DNA from: RGIG2161 sp964525525
GTDB lineage: Bacteria; Bacillota; Clostridia; Oscillospirales; CAG-272
Assembly: GCA_964525525.1 (NCBI GenBank)
Contig: CAZGHD010000027.1
Span: 1-21,389, forward strand
Length of the DNA stretch: 21,389 nucleotides
Direction of reading: 5' to 3'
Part shown: positions 15,264 through 21,389 of the stretch, piece by piece
Position numbering within the stretch: position 1 is the stretch's first letter
How the letters are laid out: the number at the start of each line of letters is the position of its first letter
Notes under the pieces: generated by a model
Database searches by the model: none
The model's input: the letters and a program-made list of their open reading frames with translations, nothing else
Told to the model about the DNA's origin: nothing
Translations under genes and position numbers: made by a program

Positions 15264-16376
15264 TTAAAATACTACGCAACGCTCAGTATCCTTGTCAAAG
15301 ATGTGAACTCTGGAAGGATCGATAGCGATCTTGATGGTGTCGCCTGCGCGAGCGGTAGAACGGGAGGATACGCGAGCGATAAGGTTCTGCTCGTCAACGG
15401 TGATGTAAAGATAAATCTCCGCACCCATAAGCTCAGTAACGTCAACCTGAACGTCAAATACGCTGTCGCTGAAGTTAGAAAGATAGATGGGCTCGTCGTG
15501 AATAGCCTCAGGACGGATACCTGCGATAACTTCCTGACCGATATAGTCAGCAAGAGCGGGATCGTTAGCCTTTTCAGCGGGAAGCTTGAGCTCGTTATCG
15601 CCGAACTTAAGGAATACATCAGCGCCCTTCTTAACAAGAGAAGCGTTGATAAAGTTCATCTGAGGAGTGCCGATGAAGCCTGCAACGAATACGTTTGCGG
15701 GGTTGTCATACAGCTTCTGAGGAGTATCAACCTGCTGGATGAGACCGTCCTTCATAACAACGATACGGGACGCCATGGTCATAGCCTCGACCTGGTCATG
15801 AGTAACGTAGATAAAGGTGGTACCGACTCTCTTATGAATCTTGGTAAGCTCAGTTCTCATCGCTGCACGAAGCTTAGCGTCAAGGTTGGAAAGCGGCTCG
15901 TCAAGGAGGAATACCTTGGGGTTACGAACGATAGCACGACCGAGCGCAACACGCTGCTTCTGACCACCGGAAAGAGCCTTCGGGCGTCTGTCAAGAAGGT
16001 GGGTTATATCAAGGATACGAGCAGCCTCTTCAACGCGGCGCTTGATCTCTTCCTTGGGGGTTTTACGGAGTTTAAGACCGAAAGACATGTTCTCAAAAAC
16101 GGTCATATGAGGATAAAGAGCATAGTTCTGGAACACCATTGCTATATCTCTGTCCTTGGGAGCAATATCGTTGACAAGCTTGTCACCGATGAAAAGCTCG
16201 CCTTCGGTAATCTCTTCAAGACCTGCGATCATACGGAGAGTTGTAGACTTACCGCAACCGGAAGGTCCAACAAGAACCAAGAACTCTTTGTCCTTGATAT
16301 CAAGACAGAAATCGGAAACAGCGGTAACGCCGCCCGGATACTTCTTGTAAATGTGCTTAAGTGATAAGCTTGCCAT
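15264..16376 (-). CDS. Carbohydrate ABC transporter ATP-binding protein, MsmX/UgpC type
   Basis: This 370-residue ATPase of the MalK/UgpC/MsmX group powers sugar import from the cytoplasmic face. Visible: Walker A GPSGCGKS (37-44), Q-loop VFQNYALYPHM, signature LSGGQ (135-139), Walker B VFLLDE (155-160), D-loop SNLDAKLR, switch His193 (VTHDQVEAMT), and a C-terminal TOBE/regulatory domain (about 230-370). No permease or receptor gene adjoins it; in Gram-positive bacteria MsmX-type ATPases commonly serve several sugar importers encoded elsewhere, which would fit. ATG 16376 has AAGGAGG 6 nt upstream. The long leader contains two alternative hairpins and a TTTTGCACAA motif lies upstream, so it is probably regulated. 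Sugar specificity cannot be read. Confidence 0.93.
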   Translation of the reverse strand: MASLSLKHIYKKYPGGVTAVSDFCLDIKDKEFLVLVGPSGCGKSTTLRMIAGLEEITEGELFIGDKLVNDIAPKDRDIAMVFQNYALYPHMTVFENMSFGLKLRKTPKEEIKRRVEEAARILDITHLLDRRPKALSGGQKQRVALGRAIVRNPKVFLLDEPLSNLDAKLRAAMRTELTKIHKRVGTTFIYVTHDQVEAMTMASRIVVMKDGLIQQVDTPQKLYDNPANVFVAGFIGTPQMNFINASLVKKGADVFLKFGDNELKLPAEKANDPALADYIGQEVIAGIRPEAIHDEPIYLSNFSDSVFDVQVDVTELMGAEIYLYITVDEQNLIARVSSRSTARAGDTIKIAIDPSRVHIFDKDTERCVVF

Positions 16377-16406
16377 GGGAAATCCTCCTTAAGGTATCTA
16401 AAGATA

Positions 16407-16429
16407 TGTCGGAAAACCGAAATCCGACA
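16407..16429 (-). promoter_or_regulatory. Leader inverted repeats before the sugar ATPase gene
   Basis: TGTCGGA (16407-16413) pairs with TCCGACA (16423-16429). The inner TCGG-AAAA-CCGA (16409-16420) is a second, mutually exclusive hairpin. Both lie about 20 nt upstream of the ribosome site. A TACAAT -10 candidate lies about 30 nt further upstream (near 16458-16463), with no good -35, so this may be transcribed leader or an operator. Confidence 0.45.
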
Positions 16430-16582
16430 CATCTCGAATTTCAGAATATTACTGATATATTGTAACAGATTTTTGCCGTAAATAAAAGAGTGCAATTCAA
16501 CAAAATTAACGTTATTGTTTTGTGTATTTTGCACAATGCACAATAAATTCCCGTTATTTCTTGTCCTTTGAACCGCTTTGTG

Positions 16583-16600
16583 TCACTAATAAATTAGTGA
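16583..16600 (-). repeat. Short AT-rich inverted repeat next to the tex stop codon
   Basis: TCACTAA (16583-16589) and TTAGTGA (16594-16600), 4-nt loop, directly after the stop. There is no T-run on the minus strand, so it is at best a weak terminator or an mRNA end-protecting stem. Confidence 0.4.
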
Positions 16601-18766
16601 TTATGCTTTTTCGGCAGGCAGAAGAGACAGGGAAATACGCTTTTTCTTGACGTCAACGTCCTTCACTCTGACGTTTATCACGTCGCCGACCGAGAGCACC
16701 TCGCTCGGATGTTTTACAAACTTGGTGGACATCTCCGATATGTGAACGAGACCGTCCTGATGTACTCCGATGTCAACGAAAGCACCGAAGTCAATAACGT
16801 TTCGCACCGTTCCGACGAGCATCATATCCGGCTTGAGATCGTTTATATCGAGAATATCCTCGCGGAGTATCGGCTTTGGAAGCGAATCACGGACGTCGCG
16901 TCCCGGCTTTTCAAGCTCGTCGATTATGTCACGCAAGGTAGGCTCACCAACACCAAGCTCATCGCAAAGAGCAGGGATTCCTATTTCGGATATGCGCTTA
17001 CGCATCTCGGAAAGTCCGCGCTGCTTAACGTCATCCTCTGTGTATCTGAGTTTGAGAAGCAACGCTCTCGCCGCAGCGTATGACTCGGGGTGAACGGCAG
17101 TATTATCAAGCACCTCGTCCGAGCCGGAAACGCGGAGGAATCCCGCGCACTGCTCGTACGCTTTATCACCCAAACGCGGCACTTTTTTTAGCTGTGCGCG
17201 CGATTTGAATTCCCCGTTTTCTTCTCTGTATTTTATGATATTTTTAGCTATTGTAGCGTTAATTCCGGCTATATACGAAAGCAATGAGTGAGACGCGGTA
17301 TTGAGATCAACGCCGACAGAGTTTACGCAGTCCTCGACGACACCGTAAAGCGCTTCGTCAAGACGCGCCTGCTTCATATCGTGCTGGTACTGCCCGACTC
17401 CTATGGATTTCGGATCTATCTTTACAAGCTCCGCAAGCGGATCCTGAAGTCTTCTCGCAATAGACACGGCAGAACGCTGGGTAACGTCAAAATCCGGGAA
17501 CTCATCCGCCGCAAGCTTTGACGCAGAATAAACCGACGCGCCCGCCTCGCTTACCATAGCGTATTTTACGTCTATATTTGCCTCGCGCAAAAGATTTGCG
17601 ATGAATATCTCGCTTTCTTTTGACGCGGTTCCGTTTCCGATAGCAATAACGTCAACGTCGTATTTTCCGATAAGAGAAAGCACGATCTTCTTGCTTCCCG
17701 CAACATCCTCGCGCGGTTTCGTGGGATATATCACGGCAGTGTCAAGAACGCGCCCGGTCTGATCGACAACCGCGAGTTTACATCCCGTACGGTATCCCGG
17801 GTCGTATCCCATAACGGTCTTGCCTTTGAGCGGACTTTGCATAAGAAGATGCTTTAAGTTGTTTGCAAAAACGGTTATCGCGCCGCCGCACGCCTCGTCA
17901 AAGATCATCGTGCGGATCTCGCGCTCAACTGACGGCGCGATAAGACGCTCGTATCCGTCCACCATAGCGCGCATAACGTACTGTTTCGCAGGGCTCTCGG
18001 GGTTGGTGATTACCTCAGAGAAAAGATAATTCAGGATTATCTCGGACGGAAGATCTATCGAGACCTTCAAAAATTCCTCTTTTTCTCCGCGGTTGATAGC
18101 AAGCACGCGATACTGCGGCAGAGTGCTTACCTTTTCGGAAAAATCATAGTATATTGAGTATACCGAATCCTCGTCGGTTGCTTTCTTTGACGTAAGAACT
18201 CCGTACTCATAGGTATACGTTCTTATCTGTTTGCGGTACTCGGCGTTGTCCGATATATTTTCAGCGATAATATCGCACGCGCCGTCAAGGGCGTCGGTCG
18301 CCGTTTCCACACCTTTTTCCGCGTCAACGTAGTCTTCTGCTATGTCGGAAATAGGTCTGTCGTACTCTTTTGCCTGCTCCATTATAAGAGTAGCAAGAGG
18401 CTCAAGTCCGCGCTCGCGTGCAACGCTTGCTCTCGTTTTTCTCTTGGGCTTGTACGGACGGTAAATATCCTCAATTTCGGTCATAGTAACCGCCGCATCA
18501 AGAGCCTTGGCAATCTCATCGTTCATAACGCCCTGCGCTTCGATAAGCGAGCGAACCTCTTCCCTGCGCTCGTCAAGCTTACGCAGATATGTAAGTCTCT
18601 CAAAAAGCTCTCGCAAAACCGTGTCGTCAAGTCCGCCGGTTACTTCCTTTCTGTAACGCGCGATAAACGGCAGAGTGTTGCCTTCGTCGATCAAAGCGAC
18701 GGTGTTTTTTACGCGTTCCTCGCTTATTTTAAGTTCTTCTGATAATATCTTGATTACGTCTGTCAT
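16601..18766 (-). CDS. tex: Tex family RNA-binding transcription accessory protein
   Basis: This 721-residue protein is at the family's usual length. The N-terminal Tex helical region holds VKNTVALIDEGNTLPFIARY and RKEVTGGLDD; the YqgF/RuvC-like domain (about 320-450) starts at VMGYDPGYRTGCKLAVVD; helix-hairpin-helix motifs follow (about 490-560, SVGVDLNTASHSLL, GINATIAKNII); and a C-terminal S1 domain (about 646-718: VGTVRNVIDFGAFVDIGVHQ, DGLVHISEMS). Tex/Spt6-like proteins bind nucleic acid and affect transcription and RNA processing. Its ATG follows the rsuA stop after one base (TGAAATG), with GGAG 12 nt upstream inside rsuA, so it is translationally coupled to rsuA and last in the mrnC operon. 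Confidence 0.95.
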   Translation of the reverse strand: MTDVIKILSEELKISEERVKNTVALIDEGNTLPFIARYRKEVTGGLDDTVLRELFERLTYLRKLDERREEVRSLIEAQGVMNDEIAKALDAAVTMTEIEDIYRPYKPKRKTRASVARERGLEPLATLIMEQAKEYDRPISDIAEDYVDAEKGVETATDALDGACDIIAENISDNAEYRKQIRTYTYEYGVLTSKKATDEDSVYSIYYDFSEKVSTLPQYRVLAINRGEKEEFLKVSIDLPSEIILNYLFSEVITNPESPAKQYVMRAMVDGYERLIAPSVEREIRTMIFDEACGGAITVFANNLKHLLMQSPLKGKTVMGYDPGYRTGCKLAVVDQTGRVLDTAVIYPTKPREDVAGSKKIVLSLIGKYDVDVIAIGNGTASKESEIFIANLLREANIDVKYAMVSEAGASVYSASKLAADEFPDFDVTQRSAVSIARRLQDPLAELVKIDPKSIGVGQYQHDMKQARLDEALYGVVEDCVNSVGVDLNTASHSLLSYIAGINATIAKNIIKYREENGEFKSRAQLKKVPRLGDKAYEQCAGFLRVSGSDEVLDNTAVHPESYAAARALLLKLRYTEDDVKQRGLSEMRKRISEIGIPALCDELGVGEPTLRDIIDELEKPGRDVRDSLPKPILREDILDINDLKPDMMLVGTVRNVIDFGAFVDIGVHQDGLVHISEMSTKFVKHPSEVLSVGDVINVRVKDVDVKKKRISLSLLPAEKA

Positions 18767-18767
18767 T

Positions 18768-19484
18768 TCAGTTTTTTTCTCCGCTATTTCTAATTGTTTC
18801 TATTTCTTTTTCGGTAAGTTCACGCCACTGTCCGCGCTCAAGCGCAGGATCAAGTTCGAGTCCTCCGAAGGTAATTCTTTCAAGCCGTACTATCTCGTTT
18901 CCGACGGCAGCAAACATTCGTTTTATCTGGTGATACTTCCCTTCGGTTATAGTAATCACCCCGTCGCGTCTGTCCTCTCCGACAGTTATTTTAGTCGGCG
19001 CAGTAACGTTTTTCTCGCCTATATCAATACCGCTGCATATTCTTGTCCTGTTGTTTTCGGAAAGTTCGTCACGCAAAGAATAAGAATACCGCTTCTCCAC
19101 GTGATGCTTTGGTGACAGAAGCTTATGAGACAGCTCTCCGTCGTTTGTGAGAAGCAGAAAGCCGGTGGTGTCTTTATCCAGTCTCCCGCTCGGAAAAAGT
19201 TTCATTTTCTTATATTTTTCGGGCAGAAGATCAAGCACGGTTTCCTGCTTCGGGTCTTCGGTTGCCGAAAGAATACCGGCAGGCTTGTTCATCATGATAT
19301 AAACGAATTCGGAATATCTGATAATCTCTCCCAAGAGAGTAATTGTGTCCTTTTCCGGGTCAATATGTACGTCCGCACGCTTTGCGGGGACACCGTTTAC
19401 GGTGATACCTCCGCGCTTTACGACCTTTGCACATTCCTTTCTTGACAGCACGCCCATCTCGGACATAAATTTATCAAGCCTCAC
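18768..19484 (-). CDS. rsuA: Small-subunit rRNA pseudouridine synthase, RsuA type
   Basis: RsuA-family enzymes convert a uridine of 16S rRNA (position 516 in E. coli) to pseudouridine. An S4 RNA-binding domain (MRLDKFMSEMGVLSRKECAK, then ITVNGVPAKRADVHI) precedes the catalytic domain with the Asp motif GRLDKDTTGFLLLTNDG and the C-terminal GKYHQIKRMFAAVGNEIVRL typical of RsuA rather than RluB. I place the start at GTG 19484. A GTG two codons upstream (19490) is only 1 nt from GGAGG (19492-19496), while 19484 lies 7 nt from it and yields MRLDKF, the start seen in E. coli RsuA. The length is then 238 residues. Upstream lies a 30-aa membrane microprotein gene, downstream tex. Confidence 0.92.
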   Translation of the reverse strand: MRLDKFMSEMGVLSRKECAKVVKRGGITVNGVPAKRADVHIDPEKDTITLLGEIIRYSEFVYIMMNKPAGILSATEDPKQETVLDLLPEKYKKMKLFPSGRLDKDTTGFLLLTNDGELSHKLLSPKHHVEKRYSYSLRDELSENNRTRICSGIDIGEKNVTAPTKITVGEDRRDGVITITEGKYHQIKRMFAAVGNEIVRLERITFGGLELDPALERGQWRELTEKEIETIRNSGEKN

Positions 19485-19502
19485 GGGCACACCTCCAAAA
19501 AA

Positions 19503-19595
19503 TCAAAATTGCATTATTATCGCGAGCACCAATATGACCGCCGTAACGGTACCGGTCACGTACCCGACGAAAAACCTTTTTACGCTATCGCTCAT
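19503..19595 (-). CDS. 30-aa single-span membrane microprotein
   Basis: An ORF of 31 codons starts at ATG 19595 and stops at TGA 19503. Its product begins MSDSVKRFFVGYVTGTV, continues as a hydrophobic helix (TAVILVLAIIMQ) and ends in Phe: one probable membrane helix with a basic N-terminal side. It has one of the best ribosome sites in the window, AAAGGAGG (19603-19610), 7 nt before ATG. It fits between mrnC and rsuA in the same operon, ending just before the rsuA ribosome site. It carries no motif I recognise; the function is unknown. The strong translation signal, the fit between neighbours and the membrane-helix composition argue that it is real. Confidence 0.72.
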   Translation of the reverse strand: MSDSVKRFFVGYVTGTVTAVILVLAIIMQF

Positions 19596-19646
19596 AACAC
19601 GACCTCCTTTGATATTTCGGTCATATTATTCCCAAGTATAAGATTT

Positions 19647-20042
19647 TTATTTTTCCGCCTCTGTATCCTTTAGATACGCAAGAGAAAACAGTTCGTCTAT
19701 CCGATCTTTTTTGCCGGTAACGTAGAGATACCCGAATATCGTCTCAAATCCGGTTGCCTCTTTATATTCAACGGGAGACGCACTTTTCGGGATAGAATGA
19801 TGATCTATATTATGCCCTCTGCGGTATACGGCGATCTCTTCCTCGGTAAGGTGAGGCAAGATCCGCTTTACTGCGGCGCACTGCGCTTTCGCACGCACGA
19901 ACTCAAGCGCGTGCTCGTTAAGCTTACCCGCGTTGGATATACCGAGTGACACGAGATGCGAACGAACGCACAGCTCCACTACCGAGTCTCCGAGATACGC
20001 AAGCGCGGCGGTAGATAGATTTTCCGTAGCTATATCCGGCAT
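19647..20042 (-). CDS. mrnC: Mini-ribonuclease 3 (MrnC)
   Basis: MrnC is a Gram-positive RNase III-like enzyme without a double-stranded-RNA-binding domain; in Bacillus it matures 23S rRNA ends. Visible: the RNase III signature LAYLGDSVVELCVR (Asp19 as likely catalytic residue) and the second metal motif EYKEATGFETIFGYLYVTG. With ATG at 20042 the protein has 131 residues, normal for the family. This start has AGAGAGG 8 nt upstream. A TTG 30 nt further upstream (20072) would have no such site, so I reject it. First gene of the mrnC, 30-aa ORF, rsuA, tex operon. Confidence 0.93.
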   Translation of the reverse strand: MPDIATENLSTAALAYLGDSVVELCVRSHLVSLGISNAGKLNEHALEFVRAKAQCAAVKRILPHLTEEEIAVYRRGHNIDHHSIPKSASPVEYKEATGFETIFGYLYVTGKKDRIDELFSLAYLKDTEAEK

Positions 20043-20081
20043 TTGACCGACCTCTCTTTTTTCTAAAATCAACGTAACAAT

Positions 20082-20110
20082 ATTTTACCATAATGTCGGA
20101 TTTTTTTCAA
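20082..20110 (-). promoter_or_regulatory. Promoter of the mrnC-rsuA-tex operon
   Basis: On the minus strand: -35 TTGAAA (20110-20105), 17-nt spacer, -10 TAAAAT (20087-20082). Its -35 is only 9 bp from the -35 of the divergent mgsA promoter. Confidence 0.7.
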
Positions 20111-20119
20111 GTATTCCTA

Positions 20120-20148
20120 TTGAACAGAAAAAATAAATGTGTTATAAT
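20120..20148 (+). promoter_or_regulatory. Promoter of mgsA
   Basis: -35 TTGAAC (20120-20125), 17-nt spacer, perfect -10 TATAAT (20143-20148). A short leader hairpin GTGGA (20156-20160) with TCCAC (20175-20179) abuts the ribosome site GGAGG (20180-20184). Confidence 0.8.
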
Positions 20149-20189
20149 ATAATCGGTGGAATTGATTAATTTACTCCACGGAGGTAAAA

Positions 20190-20663
20190 ATGTTCGAAAA
20201 CGAATACGTCTCGCTGACACTCGCAAAGCAGAAAAACATCGCGCTGATAGCGCACGACACAAAAAAGCCGGACATAATCGACTGGTGCAAAGACAATAAG
20301 GAGATCCTCTCACAGCACTTTTTGTGCGGTACCGGCACCACTGCGAAAATGATCGCGGAAAAGACCGGTCTTCCCATACGCGGATTCAACAGCGGCCCTC
20401 TCGGCGGCGACCAGCAGATAGGCTCCAGAATTGTCGAGGGTAAGATAGATCTCGTTATTTTCTTCTCCGATCCGCTTGCGGCACAGCCTCACGATCCCGA
20501 CGTAAAGGCGCTTCTACGTATCGCGCAGGTATACGATATTCCGATAGCTAACAACAGAGCTACCGCGGATTTCCTGATAACCTCCGAGTACATGAACAAG
20601 GAATACACTCACTACGTCGTTAATTTCAAGAAAAACATAGAGGATCGCGCAAAAAGCCTTTGA
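20190..20663 (+). CDS. mgsA: Methylglyoxal synthase
   Basis: MgsA converts dihydroxyacetone phosphate to methylglyoxal and phosphate, a glycolytic bypass used when sugar phosphates pile up. All key residues are present, each offset by 3 from E. coli: His22 (IAHDTKK), Asp74 (GPLGGDQQIG), His101 and Asp104 (AAQPHDPD), and the phosphate-binding GTGTTA. The 157 residues match the family. ATG 20190 has GGAGG at 20180-20184. Transcribed alone from a consensus promoter, divergent from mrnC. It shares its substrate, dihydroxyacetone phosphate, with the egsA product earlier in the window, but the two genes are not linked. Confidence 0.97.
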   Translation: MFENEYVSLTLAKQKNIALIAHDTKKPDIIDWCKDNKEILSQHFLCGTGTTAKMIAEKTGLPIRGFNSGPLGGDQQIGSRIVEGKIDLVIFFSDPLAAQPHDPDVKALLRIAQVYDIPIANNRATADFLITSEYMNKEYTHYVVNFKKNIEDRAKSL

Positions 20664-20689
20664 GCGCCGGCAAGCTAAACCCGTATAAA
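20660..20689 (+). promoter_or_regulatory. Possible promoter of the Cys-rich membrane protein gene
   Basis: TTGAGC (20660-20665), 18-nt spacer, TATAAA (20684-20689). It overlaps the mgsA stop. No terminator is seen between mgsA and the next gene, so co-transcription is equally possible. Confidence 0.35.
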
Positions 20690-20735
20690 AATATTTTTTA
20701 AGAAAATAATAATTGATAAAGAGGAGGAACTGTAT

Positions 20736-20999
20736 ATGAAATTCATTATTCCCAAAGAAGAAGAGAAAAAGAGCGGCGTTATCAAGTACGTTGCGATCGG
20801 CGCAGGTATCGTTCTTGCAATCATCGGTATCTTCGTGCTCATCAAGAAGCTCACCAAGAAAAATTGCGTTTGCGAATGCGACTGCTGTGACGACGATTGC
20901 TGCTGCGACGAAGAATGCTGTTGTGACTGTGAAGAAGATGACGAATGCTGCGAATGCGAGTGCGGCGAGCACGTAGAAAACGCAGAAGATCTTTTCTGA
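20736..20999 (+). CDS. Small membrane protein with a cysteine- and acid-rich tail
   Basis: This 87-residue protein has a short charged N-terminus (MKFIIPKEEEKKSG), one TM helix (about 16-36, VIKYVAIGAGIVLAIIGIFV), a basic stop-transfer patch (KKLTKK), then a tail (about 42-87) with 16 Cys among Asp/Glu in runs such as CDCC and CCCD. There is one His (in EHVEN) and the end is acidic. The basic patch after the helix would place the tail in the cytoplasm, where reduced Cys could bind metal ions. GAGGAGG at 20721-20727 supports ATG 20736, and a terminator follows. Clostridia have similar short proteins with the KFxIPKEEEKKSG start and acidic tails; the Cys density is the odd part. Function unknown; metal storage or buffering is a guess. 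Confidence 0.82.
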   Translation: MKFIIPKEEEKKSGVIKYVAIGAGIVLAIIGIFVLIKKLTKKNCVCECDCCDDDCCCDEECCCDCEEDDECCECECGEHVENAEDLF

Positions 21000-21014
21000 T
21001 ATATAACCGAAAAC

Positions 21015-21037
21015 GGGCTGTCTTTTGCTGACAGCCC
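21015..21037. terminator. Terminator between the Cys-rich gene and glmS
   Basis: An 8-bp stem, GGGCTGTC (21015-21022) and GACAGCCC (21030-21037), 7-nt loop, followed on the plus strand by ATTTTTTATT. On the minus strand it is followed by GTTTTC, so it is likely shared by the convergent glmS. Confidence 0.85.
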
Positions 21038-21042
21038 ATTTT

Positions 21043-21389
21043 TTATTCAACAGTTACAGATTTTGCAAGATTACGCGGTTTATCCACGTCGCACCCGCGA
21101 AATACCGCCGTATGATACGCCAAAAGCTGCAACGCCGCAACCGTAGGAAACGGAGAAAAACACTCCTCTGTTCCCGGCAGATAAACGATCCGTTCGCACA
21201 AGCCGTCCGGCACGGCGATCCCCTCTCTTACAAAAGCAGTAACGTCCGCGCCGCGAGCGCGGACTTCTTTTATATTGCTTATCATCTTGTCGCGCAACGC
21301 CTCTTGAGTTATCAGCGCAACTACAGGCGTACCGTTTGATACAAGTGCTATCGTGCCGTGCTTTAGCTCTCCTGCAGGATACGCCTCGC
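21043..21389 (-). CDS. glmS: Glutamine-fructose-6-phosphate aminotransferase GlmS, C-terminal end
   Basis: GlmS makes glucosamine-6-phosphate for the cell wall. Only the last 115 residues or so of the second SIS domain are in the window: EAYPAGELKHGTIALVSNG (with the active-site His of KHG), NIKEVRARGADV, and the hallmark end DVDKPRNLAKSVTVE, whose Lys forms the Schiff base with the sugar. The frame is open to the right edge, so the gene starts beyond 21389; apparent internal starts at 21297 or after are not real. Any glmS leader ribozyme would also be outside the window. It converges on the Cys-rich gene with a shared terminator. Confidence 0.97.
   Translation of the reverse strand, partial: EAYPAGELKHGTIALVSNGTPVVALITQEALRDKMISNIKEVRARGADVTAFVREGIAVPDGLCERIVYLPGTEECFSPFPTVAALQLLAYHTAVFRGCDVDKPRNLAKSVTVE

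Noticed and set aside
15303..16364. 353-codon open frame on the plus strand opposite the sugar ATPase
   Set aside because: The minus strand encodes a textbook ABC ATPase with every motif; the opposite frame is open only because of codon bias.
16583..16600. Terminator for tex
   Set aside because: A 7-bp AT-rich stem without a T-run on the minus strand; recorded only as an inverted repeat.
19488..19490. RsuA start at GTG 19490
   Set aside because: Only 1 nt from GGAGG; GTG 19484 has proper spacing and gives the conserved MRLDKF start.
20040..20072. Longer MrnC starting at TTG 20072
   Set aside because: No ribosome site precedes it, while ATG 20042 has AGAGAGG at 8 nt and gives the usual family length.
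1..21389. Prophage, transposon or integrative element
   Set aside because: No integrase, transposase, phage gene, attachment repeat or tRNA is seen; gene content is largely housekeeping.

Overview
The window reads as a chromosomal segment of a Gram-positive, low-to-mid GC bacterium of the class Clostridia, probably a gut or rumen Oscillospiraceae-like lineage. The grounds are strong AGGAGG-type ribosome binding sites, consensus TTGACA/TATAAT promoters with 17-nt spacers, the gene order dgt-dnaG-sigA, a mini-RNase III (MrnC), a Gram-positive-style lipoprotein, and cohesin and dockerin modules. No rRNA, tRNA, CRISPR array, transposase or phage gene is visible. Most genes are housekeeping genes, and several lie on the minus strand.

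Left part (1-8000). The 3' part of ychF (+) converges on a lipoprotein solute-binding protein gene (-). Upstream of that comes the macromolecular-synthesis operon on the minus strand, transcribed dgt, dnaG, sigA, second sigA. The primary sigma factor gene is duplicated in tandem. The two copies overlap in TAATG, are almost identical in the core- and promoter-binding regions, and differ mainly in region 1.1.

Middle part (8000-15100). A plus-strand sn-glycerol-1-phosphate dehydrogenase gene is followed by a plus-strand XRE regulator. Then come minus-strand genes: a small 79-aa protein and a two-gene surface unit. The first gene of that unit encodes a secreted transglutaminase-like plus BspA-type leucine-rich-repeat protein ending in a type I dockerin. 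The second, 18 nt downstream, encodes a single cohesin-like domain on a Thr/Glu-rich stalk with a C-terminal membrane anchor. Together they look like a minimal surface-display pair: receptor and cargo from one transcript, with a cargo that is not a glycoside hydrolase. This is the most interesting system in the window.

Right part (15100-21389). A lone MsmX/UgpC-type sugar ABC ATPase (-) is followed by an operon transcribed mrnC, a 30-aa membrane microprotein, rsuA, tex (-). A divergent promoter region drives mgsA (methylglyoxal synthase, +), followed by a small membrane protein with a tail of 16 cysteines. The 3' end of glmS (-) closes the window. A 10-bp motif, TTTTGCACAA, occurs four times, only in gaps upstream of the solute-binding protein, the dockerin protein and the sugar ATPase. 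This hints at shared control of carbohydrate-related surface and transport functions.
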